Shown: positions 53,345 to 61,889 of the stretch, piece by piece
Numbering within the stretch: the first letter of the stretch is position 1
Layout: each line of letters opens with the position of its first letter
From: Terriglobia bacterium
GTDB taxonomy: Bacteria; Acidobacteriota; Terriglobia; Bryobacterales; Bryobacteraceae
Length of the DNA: 62,040 bases
Direction of reading: 5' to 3'
Assembly: GCA_025363475.1 (NCBI GenBank)
Contig: JANYDS010000020.1
Span: 1-62,040, forward strand
The notes under the pieces: model-generated
Told to the model about the DNA's origin: nothing
The model's input: the letters and a program-made list of their open reading frames with translations, nothing else
Databases searched by the model: none
Made by a program: the position numbers and the translations under genes

Positions 53345-54310
53345 TTAACGTGCCGGGTAAGTAACCGGGACAGAGTAAACGGGGGGCAGATGTTCAGCCA
53401 GCGGCTTCCAGCTTCCACCGGCGTTACTGGTGCCGAACACGGCTCCGCCCGTGGTCCCGAAATACACGCCCGCGTTGTCCAGGTGATCGGACGCCATGGC
53501 TTCGCGGAGCACCAGTGAGAAGTCATTTCGCTGGGGCAGTCCGCATGTCATGAATTCCCGGTTCCTGCCGTTATCGCGGCTGCGGACCACGCGGAGTTTT
53601 CCCGCTTTGAACTGCGTGCGGTAAACGCCGCAGTGATTCTGCTGATAAAGCGCATCACGTTTGCGGGGATGCGCCAGCAGTTTATGCACGCACTGACCCA
53701 CTTCAGGGAACTTTACCGGCTGGAAACCGCACAGCACATTACCGTTGAATGGCTCTCAGGTTTGGCCGGTGTCCGAGCTTCGAAAAGCTCCCGCCGCCGA
53801 GATGCCCACGACAACGCGTCCTTTCCCCAGAGCCTGGATGGAATGGACCATCATGCCGCCCGCGCCAGGCATCCATTGTTCGCGCGTGGGGTGTTGGGAA
53901 AGACCTTCGACAAGGTGCCAGTTGTCGCCATTGTCTGTGCTGCGAAACAGAACGCCGGGGTCCGCACCCAGCCAGAGAGCATTGGGATCATCCGTCGCAC
54001 TGGGAGCGATATGCCAGATGCGCTTCAGCGGTGCATCAGGGAGTTTACCCTCCGTGGTCAGCCCTGTCTCAGCTACCTGCCAAGTCCTGCCTCCGTCGGT
54101 ACTGCGCTGGAGGTGTGACCCGAACCAGGCATCACCGACTGCGGCGTAGAGCCGTTCAGGATTGCGCGGATCCTGTACTACGTGATGAACTTCCTTGCCA
54201 GTGAAGACCGGACCGGAAATCGTCTATTTCTTTCTGTCAGACGAACTAAAGACAAAAGCACCCTTCCTGGTGCCGACCCAGACCTTGATAGTTGCTGCAC
54301 CCATCCGCAT
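53345..54310 (-). pseudogene. Decayed BNR-repeat (sialidase-like propeller) gene
   Basis: From ATG 54310 one frame runs to 53345 with two in-frame stops: TAG at 54226-54224, after SSSDRKK, and TGA at 53758-53756, after SDTGQT. Both stand where relatives have Trp (K-W, T-W-E-P). BNR/Asp-box motifs are clear: STDGGRTWQ, STDNGDNWH, PGAGGMMVHSIQALGKGRVV and HPRKRDALYQQNHCGVYR. After N-H-C-G-V-Y-R the text jumps to G-K-L-R-V-V-R-S-R-D-N-G, omitting about 55-60 residues that I recall in intact WD40/YVTN/BNR-like relatives. So two nonsense changes and an internal deletion have removed function. It is convergent with rho, three bases away. Confidence 0.85.
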
Positions 54311-54380
54311 ATCTTACTCCACGCGGGGCAGACACGCTCAAGGCAGCAGGACGTCGACCAGCGGCATGGCAATTCGTCCA

Positions 54381-54821
54381 TCAGCAAGTTCTCATCATGC
54401 CGTCGGTTGCGGTGGCCCAACCGCCAGCAGTGACTTGCCATCCGCGGTGTTTCCACGGGTCGATCACCCAGATGTTTGGGACACCAAAAACGACATAGTC
54501 ATCCAGCCGGTCTTGCATGTCGGCCATTGTGTCGTCTGGCGACATCACTTCGACGCAGAGGTACGGGGGCGCAGTGAATATCTCTTCGTTCGGAAGGGGT
54601 GATTCGACCACCACTATATCTGAAATCCGAACCCGCGCGGCGCCAACCCGCACTCGCATTCCCGTCAAAGGTTCAAGACGCGGGATACCGTTACAATTTG
54701 CGAACCAGGCGGTGACCGGTGATTGAGCCAAAGCATGTCTGTGTTCACCGCCGTTACGCTCCAGGACTGCACCGTCGAGGAAGTCGCAGTCGGGGTGAAA
54801 GCTCATACCGAGATACATCAT
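54381..54821 (-). CDS. Uma2-family (DUF820) endonuclease-like protein, short at the C-terminus
   Basis: A 146-residue protein of the Uma2 family of PD-(D/E)XK-fold proteins, common in Cyanobacteria and Acidobacteriota and of unclear role. Seen: LDGAVLERNGGEHRHA, VRVGAARVRISDIVVVESPL, PPYLCVEVMSPDDTMADMQD (acidic Asp and Glu of the core) and Y-V-V-F-G-V-P-N-I-W-V-I-D-P. The usual family end (about 20-40 residues after the W-V-I-D-P strand) is cut short at G-M-M-R-T-C, next to the BNR pseudogene. It may be a degraded copy or simply short. ATGs at 54821, 54818 and 54806 are all possible starts. Confidence 0.7.
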   Translation of the reverse strand: MMYLGMSFHPDCDFLDGAVLERNGGEHRHALAQSPVTAWFANCNGIPRLEPLTGMRVRVGAARVRISDIVVVESPLPNEEIFTAPPYLCVEVMSPDDTMADMQDRLDDYVVFGVPNIWVIDPWKHRGWQVTAGGWATATDGMMRTC

Positions 54822-54862
54822 CCACCGAAATCCGCATGGATTAACGACAGACCGTGAAAACG

Positions 54863-56176
54863 CTACTTCAGTGCCTTGCGTTCGCGCTTCGGTGTCCGGC
54901 CACGGATCTTGATATGGATCGGCGTGCCTTCAAATCCAAATCGTTTCCGCAACTGGTTGGTCAAATAGCGTTCATGCGAGAAGTGCAAATCGCCAGCCTT
55001 ATCGGTAAAGACAATGAACGAGGGCGGACGGATACTAGCCTGCGTAATATAGAGAATTCTGCGTTCTTCAAAATGCAGGGTTTCCACGAAGCGGTTAAGT
55101 TCACCGGTAGTCACGCGGTGGAAGGCTGATTCGTTCACTTTCACGATCAGATTGAGCAGGTCATTGATACCGGTCTTTTTCGCTGCCGACATGAAAACCA
55201 ACGGAGCGTATTCAAGAAATTTCAGACGGTCCCTGACATCCTGCTCGAAGATTTTCTTATTGACATCGCTGGTCAAATCCCACTTGTTGATCACCAGGAT
55301 AACCGGACGGCCGCCTTCATGGGCATAGCCTGCGATCGTTGCGTCAAGGCCGACAAAACCCTCGCTCGCATCCATCACCACAACCACAATGTCAGCCAAC
55401 CGGATATGACGGCGGGCCATAACCACACTCAGCTTCTCCGCCATGAGCTTGGTCTTGCCCTTGCGACGGATACCGGCCGTATCGACGAAAACAAAAGTCT
55501 CGCCATTGCGCTCGATGGTTTCATCCACGGCGTCGCGAGTCGTGCCGGCGATGGGCGAAACAATAGCGCGTTCTTCGCCGGTCAGGGCATTGAGCAGCGT
55601 CGATTTACCCACGTTAGGGCGGCCAATAATGGCGACCTTGATGCCACGAACCTCAGGCGCTTCCGGAACAACGGGGAAGCTTTCCGTGACATGGTCCAGC
55701 AGTTCCTGAATTCCCAGCCCATGCTCAGAGGAAACCGGGAAGACATCTTTGATCGCAAGGCTGTAGAAGTCGTACGCCAGACTGTCTTTCGCGCCCGTGT
55801 CCGCTTTGTTCACAACCAGACTAATCGGCCGGCCGATCTTGCGCAGCATGCCCGCCAGATCACGGTCGGAGGAAGTGATTTCACTGCGGCCATCTACCAC
55901 CAGCAGCACGTGATCCGCTTCCTTCAGCGCGACCTGCGCCTGGGCAAGAATCTGGCTCGGAATGTAATCTTCGTCGCGCACCACGATGCCGCCGGTGTCG
56001 ATCAGTTCGAAATGTTTGCCATCGTGTTCGGCTTCGCCCGAGATCCGGTCACGCGTGATACCAGGCTCATCGCCCACAATGGAGCGGCGCTGCCTGGTTA
56101 TCCGGTTGAAAAGAGTGGATTTGCCGACGTTGGGCCGGCCCACGATGACAACGGTGGGCCTAACGGCTGACGTCAT
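54863..56176 (-). CDS. der: Ribosome-assembly GTPase Der/EngA
   Basis: A 437-residue GTPase with two tandem G domains and a C-terminal KH-like domain, essential for large ribosomal subunit maturation. G1 motifs VVIVGRPNVGKSTLFNRI (near residue 9) and VAIIGRPNVGKSTLLNAL (near 181) are both intact, as are D-T-G-G and D-T-A-G, V-V-N-K-A-D and V-I-N-K-W-D. The Lys/Arg-rich end (G-R-T-P-K-R-E-R-K) matches the family. It diverges from the DinG-type gene over 38 bases. Confidence 0.96.
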   Translation of the reverse strand: MTSAVRPTVVIVGRPNVGKSTLFNRITRQRRSIVGDEPGITRDRISGEAEHDGKHFELIDTGGIVVRDEDYIPSQILAQAQVALKEADHVLLVVDGRSEITSSDRDLAGMLRKIGRPISLVVNKADTGAKDSLAYDFYSLAIKDVFPVSSEHGLGIQELLDHVTESFPVVPEAPEVRGIKVAIIGRPNVGKSTLLNALTGEERAIVSPIAGTTRDAVDETIERNGETFVFVDTAGIRRKGKTKLMAEKLSVVMARRHIRLADIVVVVMDASEGFVGLDATIAGYAHEGGRPVILVINKWDLTSDVNKKIFEQDVRDRLKFLEYAPLVFMSAAKKTGINDLLNLIVKVNESAFHRVTTGELNRFVETLHFEERRILYITQASIRPPSFIVFTDKAGDLHFSHERYLTNQLRKRFGFEGTPIHIKIRGRTPKRERKALK

Positions 56177-56214
56177 ATGTTTTCATGATATCAGTGTCTG
56201 CCTAACCCGGTTTC

Positions 56215-58146
56215 ATGATCAGGACCCCACAGAAGGGGAGTGCCGTTCGGCGCTTCTTCCGGCCGGATGGCTTGCTGGCATCAAAACACACCGGCTTTGA
56301 GTCACGCCCGGGCCAGGTTGAGATGGCTTTAGCCGTCGAAGATGCCCTGCTCGAAAAACGCAAACTGATCGTCGAAGCAGGCACAGGAACTGGCAAAACG
56401 CTGGCCTATCTGGTGCCCGCACTGCTTTCCGAACGCCGCGTAGTGATTTCCACTGGCACTAAAGCGCTGCAGGAACAGCTGTTTTTCCGCGACATTCCGT
56501 TTCTCGAACGTGTGCTCGACCGTCCTCTGCGGGTCTGTTACATGAAGGGCCGCAGCAACTACGCCTGCCGCCAGAAAATTTACGATGCGGCCGATTCGCC
56601 CGTTCTGACGGGCATGGACGAGGTCTCCGATTTTCAGATCATTAGCGATTGGGAGAAAACCACAGACACCGGTGACCGGGCCGAAATTCGTACCTTGCCG
56701 GAAGACAGTACCGTCTGGGGGAAGCTCGACGCCCGCAGTGAACTCTGCGCCGGGCAGAAGTGCAAACAGCACGAACGATGTTTCATCACCCTGATGCACC
56801 AGCGTGCTGCCGAGGCGGATATCATCATCGTCAACCACCACCTCTTCTTTGCCGATCTGGCGGTTCGCCGCGATGATATGGGCGCAATTTTGCCCGATTA
56901 CAATGCGGTTATTTTCGATGAAGCGCATGAGATTGAGGACATCGCGGGGCAGTATTTCGGCTTTACGGTGAGCAGCTATCGGGTGCTCGATCTGCGGCGC
57001 GATATTGCTGTTCTCTCGAGGGCGCGCAAGTTCGGATCAGAGGAACTGGACCGCATTTTGATCCGGCTGGAAGAGCTTTCCCTGTTGTTCTTCGGACTGC
57101 TGCCGGGTGATGACGGGCGCACTAATTTCACTGGCCGGGGAGAGTTCTTTGAACAGAACCGTGAGAGCTATCAGGATTTTCTGGCCGCTTTCGATCTGCT
57201 GGCATCAACCCTGAAGCTGATTCCCGATTCTCCTCAGGACGTGATTCCGCTCTTCCGCCGCGCGGTGGAATTGCGGGCCGCGCTCCAGTTTTTAATCGAA
57301 GGGAACAATCCCGGTTTCGTGCACTGGATTGAGCGGCGGGGGCGGGGAACTTTCCTGCAAGCCACGCCCATCGATGTTGCTGATCTTCTGCGCCAGCACC
57401 TGTGGGACAAGGTGGATTGTGCCGTGCTTACTTCAGCGACTCTGGCGGTGGCAGGCACGTTTGATTTCGTTCGCGGACGGCTGGGCCTCGATATGCCGCG
57501 CACGCTGATTGTGCAGAGCCATTTTGATTACCAGTCCCAGGCGCTGCTCTATATTCCAAACCATCTGCCGCATCCGTCGAGTCCGGGCTATGTGGCGGCC
57601 GCGAGCGATGAAATTGTACGAATTTTGGGCGCGAGCAAAGGCCGGGCGTTTGTCCTGTTTACCAGCTATTCGCAGATGCGCATGGTTTATGACCGGGTGT
57701 CTTTCAGCATCGATTATCCGATTCTGGTACAGGGGACAGGGCCGCGCATGGCGCTGCTCGACGAATTTCGCGAAACGCCCCACTGTGTGCTCTTCGCCAC
57801 TTCGTCCTTTTGGCAGGGCGTCGATGTGCCGGGCGAGCAGTTAAGCTGCGTTATCATCGATAAGTTACCTTTTGCTGTGCCGAATGACCCTGTAGTTGAG
57901 GCCCGGATTCGCGGTGTGCGTGAGGCCGGGGGCAATCCTTTTTACGATTACCAGATCCCGCAGGCGGCGATTGCGCTGAAGCAGGGGTTCGGAAGATTGA
58001 TCCGGACACGTTCAGACCGGGGAGTGCTTTCATTGCTCGATCACAGAATTACGCAACAGCGTTACGGCCAGGTTTTTTTCGACAGTCTGCCGGATTATTC
58101 GTTTACCCTGCAATTCGGGGATGTGGAGAAATTTTTCGATGTTTGA
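56215..58146 (+). CDS. DinG/YoaA-type ATP-dependent DNA helicase
   Basis: A 643-residue superfamily-2 helicase of the XPD-like iron-sulphur group. Walker A VEAGTGTGKTLAYLVPALL has Lys61. Four Cys for the [4Fe-4S] site lie in RVCYMKGRSNYACRQK and ELCAGQKCKQHERCF. IIVNHHLFFADL and IFDEAHEIED (Asp235) follow. Later motifs are CAVLTSATLAV, SSFWQGVDVPGEQL and KQGFGRLIRTRSDRG, with the arginine finger. Such enzymes unwind D-loops, R-loops and damaged forks. It lacks the N-terminal exonuclease domain of Gram-positive DinG. The QueD-like gene starts eight bases inside its end. Confidence 0.92.
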   Translation: MIRTPQKGSAVRRFFRPDGLLASKHTGFESRPGQVEMALAVEDALLEKRKLIVEAGTGTGKTLAYLVPALLSERRVVISTGTKALQEQLFFRDIPFLERVLDRPLRVCYMKGRSNYACRQKIYDAADSPVLTGMDEVSDFQIISDWEKTTDTGDRAEIRTLPEDSTVWGKLDARSELCAGQKCKQHERCFITLMHQRAAEADIIIVNHHLFFADLAVRRDDMGAILPDYNAVIFDEAHEIEDIAGQYFGFTVSSYRVLDLRRDIAVLSRARKFGSEELDRILIRLEELSLLFFGLLPGDDGRTNFTGRGEFFEQNRESYQDFLAAFDLLASTLKLIPDSPQDVIPLFRRAVELRAALQFLIEGNNPGFVHWIERRGRGTFLQATPIDVADLLRQHLWDKVDCAVLTSATLAVAGTFDFVRGRLGLDMPRTLIVQSHFDYQSQALLYIPNHLPHPSSPGYVAAASDEIVRILGASKGRAFVLFTSYSQMRMVYDRVSFSIDYPILVQGTGPRMALLDEFRETPHCVLFATSSFWQGVDVPGEQLSCVIIDKLPFAVPNDPVVEARIRGVREAGGNPFYDYQIPQAAIALKQGFGRLIRTRSDRGVLSLLDHRITQQRYGQVFFDSLPDYSFTLQFGDVEKFFDV

Positions 58147-58519
58147 AGTTTCCGTTGAACATACATTCGCAGCCGGGCACGCCCTGAGGAACTACCGGGG
58201 CAAGTGCGAGAACGTGCATGGGCACAACTACAAAATCCGGGTCATCGTCCAGGGTGAAAAACTGGATCAGACTGGCATGCTTGCGGATTTCGTGGTGTTG
58301 AAACGGCTGTTGCGCGATGTTTCCGAGCGTCTGGATCACGTGTTTCTGAACGACATTGAGCCGTTTGACACTTTAAATCCCACTGCGGAAAACATGGCGA
58401 TCTATTTCTGCGGAAAGATGCAGGAAGGTTTGAAGCTGGAAAACCCGGTGGAAGTGGCGGAAGTTACGGTCTGGGAAACAGACATTCAATCCGCCACCTA
58501 CCGTCCGGGCCGCGCTTAG
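58139..58519 (+). CDS. 6-carboxytetrahydropterin synthase-like protein (QueD/PTPS)
   Basis: A 126-residue enzyme. ATG 58139 overlaps the helicase end by eight bases. Zinc ligands His14, His27 and His29 (HTFAAGHALRNYRGKCENVHG) and catalytic Cys23 are in the QueD arrangement. Asp/His residues in LKRLLRDVSERLDHVFLN and Glu in T-V-W-E-T-D complete the site. QueD makes 6-carboxy-5,6,7,8-tetrahydropterin from dihydroneopterin triphosphate in queuosine synthesis; related PTPS enzymes make biopterin. No queC, queE or queF is in the window, so queuosine use is inferred from the family. Confidence 0.9.
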   Translation: MFEVSVEHTFAAGHALRNYRGKCENVHGHNYKIRVIVQGEKLDQTGMLADFVVLKRLLRDVSERLDHVFLNDIEPFDTLNPTAENMAIYFCGKMQEGLKLENPVEVAEVTVWETDIQSATYRPGRA

Positions 58520-58522
58520 ACT

Positions 58523-58849
58523 CTATTCAGTCCAGTAAGTAACGAGCAAGCCTTCGCCGGCTACATCCGCATCAACCGCGTACTCAGCGAGCCGGATGGA
58601 ATTAGCGCCGTCCTGCGATTCCACGGAAAAATACTCCGAAAAGCCACCGCTGGCATTGGGCCACAGGACGCGTGCTACGCCGGTCAGCGCACTTTTGGCC
58701 ATGGCGGGCGCACCGATATAGGTTTTACCGGTAAGCCCGGGGATCACCTGAAAAAACAGTTTTGACGCGGTGAGCGTCGTGTCCGTCGTGAGCGGAACAG
58801 GGGTGCCTGGTGTTGCGACATTCACCCTTCCCTTCAGATTCATATGCAT
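58523..58849 (-). CDS. Hypothetical 108-residue protein
   Basis: I chose ATG 58849, with GAGGAG about seven bases upstream. The frame stays open further upstream, but there it crosses the ferredoxin gene in another frame and is not coding. The sequence has beta-rich patterns (MHMNLKGRVNVATPGTPVPL, FFQVIPGLTGKTYIGAPAMA, then S-A-L-T-G-V-A-R-V-L and S-I-R-L-A-E-Y-A-V-D-A). I do not recognise the family. It resembles small structural or phage-like beta proteins only in general character. It lies downstream of, and in the same direction as, the ferredoxin gene. Confidence 0.5.
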   Translation of the reverse strand: MHMNLKGRVNVATPGTPVPLTTDTTLTASKLFFQVIPGLTGKTYIGAPAMAKSALTGVARVLWPNASGGFSEYFSVESQDGANSIRLAEYAVDADVAGEGLLVTYWTE

Positions 58850-58892
58850 GGAAAACTCCTCGGCTGCATCATAATCCCGCGCCGTGGCATTT

Positions 58893-58912
58893 CTGGCGCA
58901 AGAAAGCGCCAG
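58893..58912 (-). terminator. Short perfect hairpin after the ferredoxin gene
   Basis: A seven-base-pair stem (CTGGCGC paired with GCGCCAG) around a six-base loop. It lies 74 bases after the ferredoxin stop and before the start of the hypothetical gene. There is no T-run, so it could be a weak terminator or a processing structure. Confidence 0.35.
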
Positions 58913-58985
58913 GCTGTTGAATCCAAGAGGGAAATAGTTTTGTGCCGCTTGTGACCAGAATCGCCGGGCCACACTCCTGCGGGAA

Positions 58986-59246
58986 TTACCTGCCGAAATA
59001 GGCAGCGTTCTTCGCCGTGAAATCTGTCCATTTTTCTGGCAGATCGTCGAGCGCGAAGATGGCGGACACGGGACAAACCGGCACGCAGGCGCCGCAATCG
59101 ATGCACTCAACGGGATCGATATACAACATTTCGGCGTCGGCAAACTTGCCGTCTTCTTTTTTCGGGTGGATGCAATCAACGGGGCAGGCGTCGACGCAAG
59201 CCGCGTCCTTGGTGCCAATGCATGGTTCTGCAATTACGTATGCCAT
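58986..59246 (-). CDS. Seven-iron-type ferredoxin
   Basis: An 86-residue electron carrier. Cys9, Cys17 and Cys21 (C-x7-C-x3-C-P) plus Cys25, and Cys48, Cys51, Cys54 and Cys58 (C-x2-C-x2-C-x3-C-P), give the spacing of FdxA-type ferredoxins with one 3Fe-4S and one 4Fe-4S cluster. The start M-A-Y-V-I-A-E-P-C is standard. It probably serves oxidoreductases in the cytoplasm; the partner is not visible here. It diverges from galU. Confidence 0.92.
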   Translation of the reverse strand: MAYVIAEPCIGTKDAACVDACPVDCIHPKKEDGKFADAEMLYIDPVECIDCGACVPVCPVSAIFALDDLPEKWTDFTAKNAAYFGR

Positions 59247-59347
59247 AGGTGTTTGGAAACTTCCAGGTTACCATACGCCATCTGACGCTTCGGTAACCGA
59301 AAGAGGACTTGCGAAGCCGCTACCCCAGCCATCAATATAGTAGAGTT

Positions 59348-60235
59348 ATGGCCGCAGCCAAAGTTCGCAAAGCAGTTTTTCCCGCCGCCGGTTTAGGCAC
59401 TCGTTTTCTGCCCGCCACCAAGGCCCAGCCGAAGGAAATGCTGCCGCTGGTGGACAAGCCCATCATTCAATACGGCGTGGAAGAAGCCCTGCATTCCGGC
59501 ATTCGCAACATCATCATGGTGACGGGTCGCGGCAAGAGCGCCATTGAAGACCATTTCGATGTCAGTTTCGAGCTCGAAAATCTTCTGGAAAGCCGCGGCA
59601 AAACGGAACTCCTGAAGATTGTCCGCCAGGTTTCTGATCTTATTGATGTTTCGTATATCCGGCAGAAGGAAGCGCTGGGTTTGGGCCATGCGGTGCTGCG
59701 GTCTCAGGACCTGGTGGGTCCGGAACCTTTCGCAGTGGTTCTGGCCGACGATGTGATTGATTCCGAGACTCCCTGTATCCGGCAGCTTCTGGACATCTAC
59801 GAATTTTTCGGTGCGCCGGTGCTGGCTGTGATGGAAGTTCCGCCGGAAGCCATATCATCCTACGGCTGCATTGATGCTGAGCCGGTAGCCCACAACGGGA
59901 GTAAAGGCAAAGTATTCCGCATCCGCGATCTGGTGGAAAAGCCGAAGCAGAATGAAGCGCCGTCGAACCTGGCAATAATCGGACGTTATATCCTGACGCC
60001 CGACGTTTTCGATTCCATCAGTCAGGTGGAGCCTGGTTCCGGTGGCGAAATTCAGCTGACGGATTCGCTGCGCCACCTGCTCCGGAGCCGCCCCCTGTAT
60101 GCGTATAAATTCGACGGCAAGCGTTATGATGCGGGGGACAAACTGGGCTTTTTGAAAGCTACGGTTGAGTTTGCTTTGCAGCGCCGTGATTTAGGCGGTC
60201 CGTTTCGGGAGTATCTTAAAAGCCTGGCCTTATAA
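59348..60235 (+). CDS. galU: UTP-glucose-1-phosphate uridylyltransferase
   Basis: A 295-residue enzyme making UDP-glucose from UTP and glucose 1-phosphate. The start at 59348 puts KAVFPAAGLGTRFLPATKAQ at the N-terminus (nucleotide-binding G-x-G-T-R-x-L-P). PKEMLPLVDKPIIQYGVEEA, FAVVLADDVIDSETPC and RYILTPDVFDSISQVEPGSG with G-E-I-Q-L-T-D follow as in GalU. UDP-glucose feeds surface polysaccharide and trehalose or glycogen routes, possibly including the substrate of the O-acylation cassette, which is inference. The TlpA-like gene begins one base after its stop. Confidence 0.94.
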   Translation: MAAAKVRKAVFPAAGLGTRFLPATKAQPKEMLPLVDKPIIQYGVEEALHSGIRNIIMVTGRGKSAIEDHFDVSFELENLLESRGKTELLKIVRQVSDLIDVSYIRQKEALGLGHAVLRSQDLVGPEPFAVVLADDVIDSETPCIRQLLDIYEFFGAPVLAVMEVPPEAISSYGCIDAEPVAHNGSKGKVFRIRDLVEKPKQNEAPSNLAIIGRYILTPDVFDSISQVEPGSGGEIQLTDSLRHLLRSRPLYAYKFDGKRYDAGDKLGFLKATVEFALQRRDLGGPFREYLKSLAL

Positions 60236-60236
60236 A

Positions 60237-61169
60237 ATGCGAAAACACATTCTTGCCCTTGCCGCCTGTTGTGGACTTGTCTACGGTCAGGCTGTTGCAC
60301 TGGTGCCTTTGATTCACAAGGCCGCGATGGCCGGGGATTTTGCGGCGGCGCAGAAGGCGCTGGATATCTACCGCCAGGCAGTTGGTGTGACGCCTGAATA
60401 CATTGAAGCCTGTTCGTGGATGGGCAGGGGTCGGCTCAACGCCAAACAGTTCGATGCCGCGCAAGCCAATGCTGTTGAAATTCGCGCGCTTTCCGACGCC
60501 TTACTCAAAACCCGCAAACTGGACGCTGAACCGCACTTGCCCATCGCGCTGGGAGCTGCTATTGAAGTGCAGGCACAGGCACTGGGGCAGCTCAACCGCA
60601 GGGACGAAGCGGTGTTGTTCCTCCGTGATGAACTGAAGCGCTGGCAAGGCACGTCGATCATCATGCGTTTGCAGAAGAATGTGAATTTGCTCACGCTCGA
60701 AGGGAAGCCGGTTCCGGAAATCGTGGCGACGGTGGGAATTGGCAAAACGAACCCAATGCCGCTAAGCGCACATAAGGGCCACCCGATTCTTATCTTTATG
60801 TGGGCGCACTGGTGCGGTGACTGCAAAGCGGAAGTGGGCATCATCGAGAAATTGATGGCGGCTTACGGCCCGCGAGGACTGGTTGTGGTGGCGCCTACAC
60901 AGCACTATGGATACGTGGCGGGCGGGGAAGACGCGAAGCCGGAAGCGGAAACGAAGTACATCAACGAAGTATTTGCGGCCTATTATGCGCCGCTTCGCAA
61001 CGTGGAAGCACCGCTGAGCGAAGCCAATTTTACTCGTTTTGGCGTGAGTACCACTCCGACCCTGCTGCTGGTGGACGGGAACGGGATTGTACGGCTTTAC
61101 AACCCGGGTGCCATGACCTATGAGGCGCTGGCGGGTCGAATCGAACCTTTACTTCGTCAAACTATGTAA
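60237..61169 (+). CDS. Exported thioredoxin-like protein (TlpA-type) with helical N-domain
   Basis: A 310-residue protein starting one base after galU. A signal peptide (R-K-H-I-L-A-L-A-A-C-C-G-L) precedes about 150 helical, TPR-like residues (A-A-M-A-G-D-F-A-A-A-Q-K-A-L ... AQALGQLNRRDEAVLFLRDE). A thioredoxin fold follows with the redox site WAHWCGDCKAEVGIIEKLM (Cys193, Cys196) and cis-Pro in GVSTTPTLLLVDGNGIVRL. It probably reduces or exchanges disulphides outside the inner membrane, perhaps for haem proteins or the many Cys-bearing secreted proteins. The link to galU appears only positional. Confidence 0.85.
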   Translation: MRKHILALAACCGLVYGQAVALVPLIHKAAMAGDFAAAQKALDIYRQAVGVTPEYIEACSWMGRGRLNAKQFDAAQANAVEIRALSDALLKTRKLDAEPHLPIALGAAIEVQAQALGQLNRRDEAVLFLRDELKRWQGTSIIMRLQKNVNLLTLEGKPVPEIVATVGIGKTNPMPLSAHKGHPILIFMWAHWCGDCKAEVGIIEKLMAAYGPRGLVVVAPTQHYGYVAGGEDAKPEAETKYINEVFAAYYAPLRNVEAPLSEANFTRFGVSTTPTLLLVDGNGIVRLYNPGAMTYEALAGRIEPLLRQTM

Positions 61170-61212
61170 TTCGCGGCAACCTTGGGGCTGTAGTTCGACT
61201 CTCTTAATTAAC

Positions 61213-61884
61213 ATGAAATTGTTTTGGATCTTTGGCGGAATCGTTTTAATGCTCGGTTCGTCGCTGGCGGCACAAGAAAGTGGCGCGGGTGTTACCCCGG
61301 AAGACAAACACGCTTTCGGTGTTTTGCCCAATTACCGTACCGTGGAAAGTGCGGATACGTTCCGTTCGATTTCGACGAGGCAGAAGTTCAAGATTGCCGC
61401 GGAGGACACGTTTAGTGCGCCGTCCTATCTGCTGGGCGGGGTGTTTGCCGGTCTCTCGCAAATGAATAACAGCAACCCTTCGTTTGGACAGGGGGCTGAG
61501 GGTTATTTGAAACGGTATGCCTCGAATACGGCCGATCAGGATATCGGGAATTTCATGACCGAAGCGATCATGCCGTCGCTGTTGCACGAAGATCCCCGCT
61601 ATTTCCGCAAGGGGACGGGTTCTATAAAAAAGCGGCTGTTGTACGCAGCGAGCCGTGTGCTGATCACGCGCACGGATTCCGGTGGGACGTCATTCAATAC
61701 GGCGGAGTTTCTGGGGAACGGGACGGTGGCTGCGATCGGGAATCTCTATTATGCGGATGCAAAGGGTTTCTCGCCGACGATGCAGCGGATGTTTACCCAG
61801 ATCAGCACGGATGCCATTTCTAATGTGCTCAAGGAAATCTGGCCGGACGTGAAGCGGAAATATTTTAATAAGAAGAAAAGCTGA
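61213..61884 (+). CDS. Conserved exported protein of unknown function
   Basis: A 223-residue protein. ATG 61213 is followed directly by a signal peptide (K-L-F-W-I-F-G-G-I-V-L-M-L-G-S-S-L-A-A-Q). The mature part contains RQKFKIAAEDTFSAPSYLLG, MPSLLHEDPRYFRKGTGSIK and a Tyr/Gly-rich middle (Y-A-A-S-R-V-L-I-T-R-T-D-S-G-G). I recall similar exported proteins in Acidobacteriota but cannot name a function. The Lys-rich C-terminal tail ends at the border of the IS21 remnant. Confidence 0.65.
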   Translation: MKLFWIFGGIVLMLGSSLAAQESGAGVTPEDKHAFGVLPNYRTVESADTFRSISTRQKFKIAAEDTFSAPSYLLGGVFAGLSQMNNSNPSFGQGAEGYLKRYASNTADQDIGNFMTEAIMPSLLHEDPRYFRKGTGSIKKRLLYAASRVLITRTDSGGTSFNTAEFLGNGTVAAIGNLYYADAKGFSPTMQRMFTQISTDAISNVLKEIWPDVKRKYFNKKKS

Positions 61885-61889
61885 AGGTC

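Noticed and set aside
53880-53905. A frameshift in the BNR pseudogene
   Set aside because: On first reading I dropped a C in the run near 53890. With the correct base count the frame is continuous, so only the two stops and the deletion remain.
53345-54310. Readthrough or recoding of TAG and TGA as Trp in the BNR gene
   Set aside because: Other genes here use both codons as normal stops, and the gene also lacks an internal stretch. Plain decay explains it better.
54381-54821. A defence island built around the Uma2 gene
   Set aside because: No restriction, toxin-antitoxin or other defence genes adjoin it, and the gene is short next to a pseudogene.
58523-59233. A 236-codon minus-strand frame running through the ferredoxin gene
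   Set aside because: Its first half lies over the ferredoxin gene in another frame, and its composition is that of a shifted reading. Only the last 108 codons, after a good ribosome site at 58849, look real.
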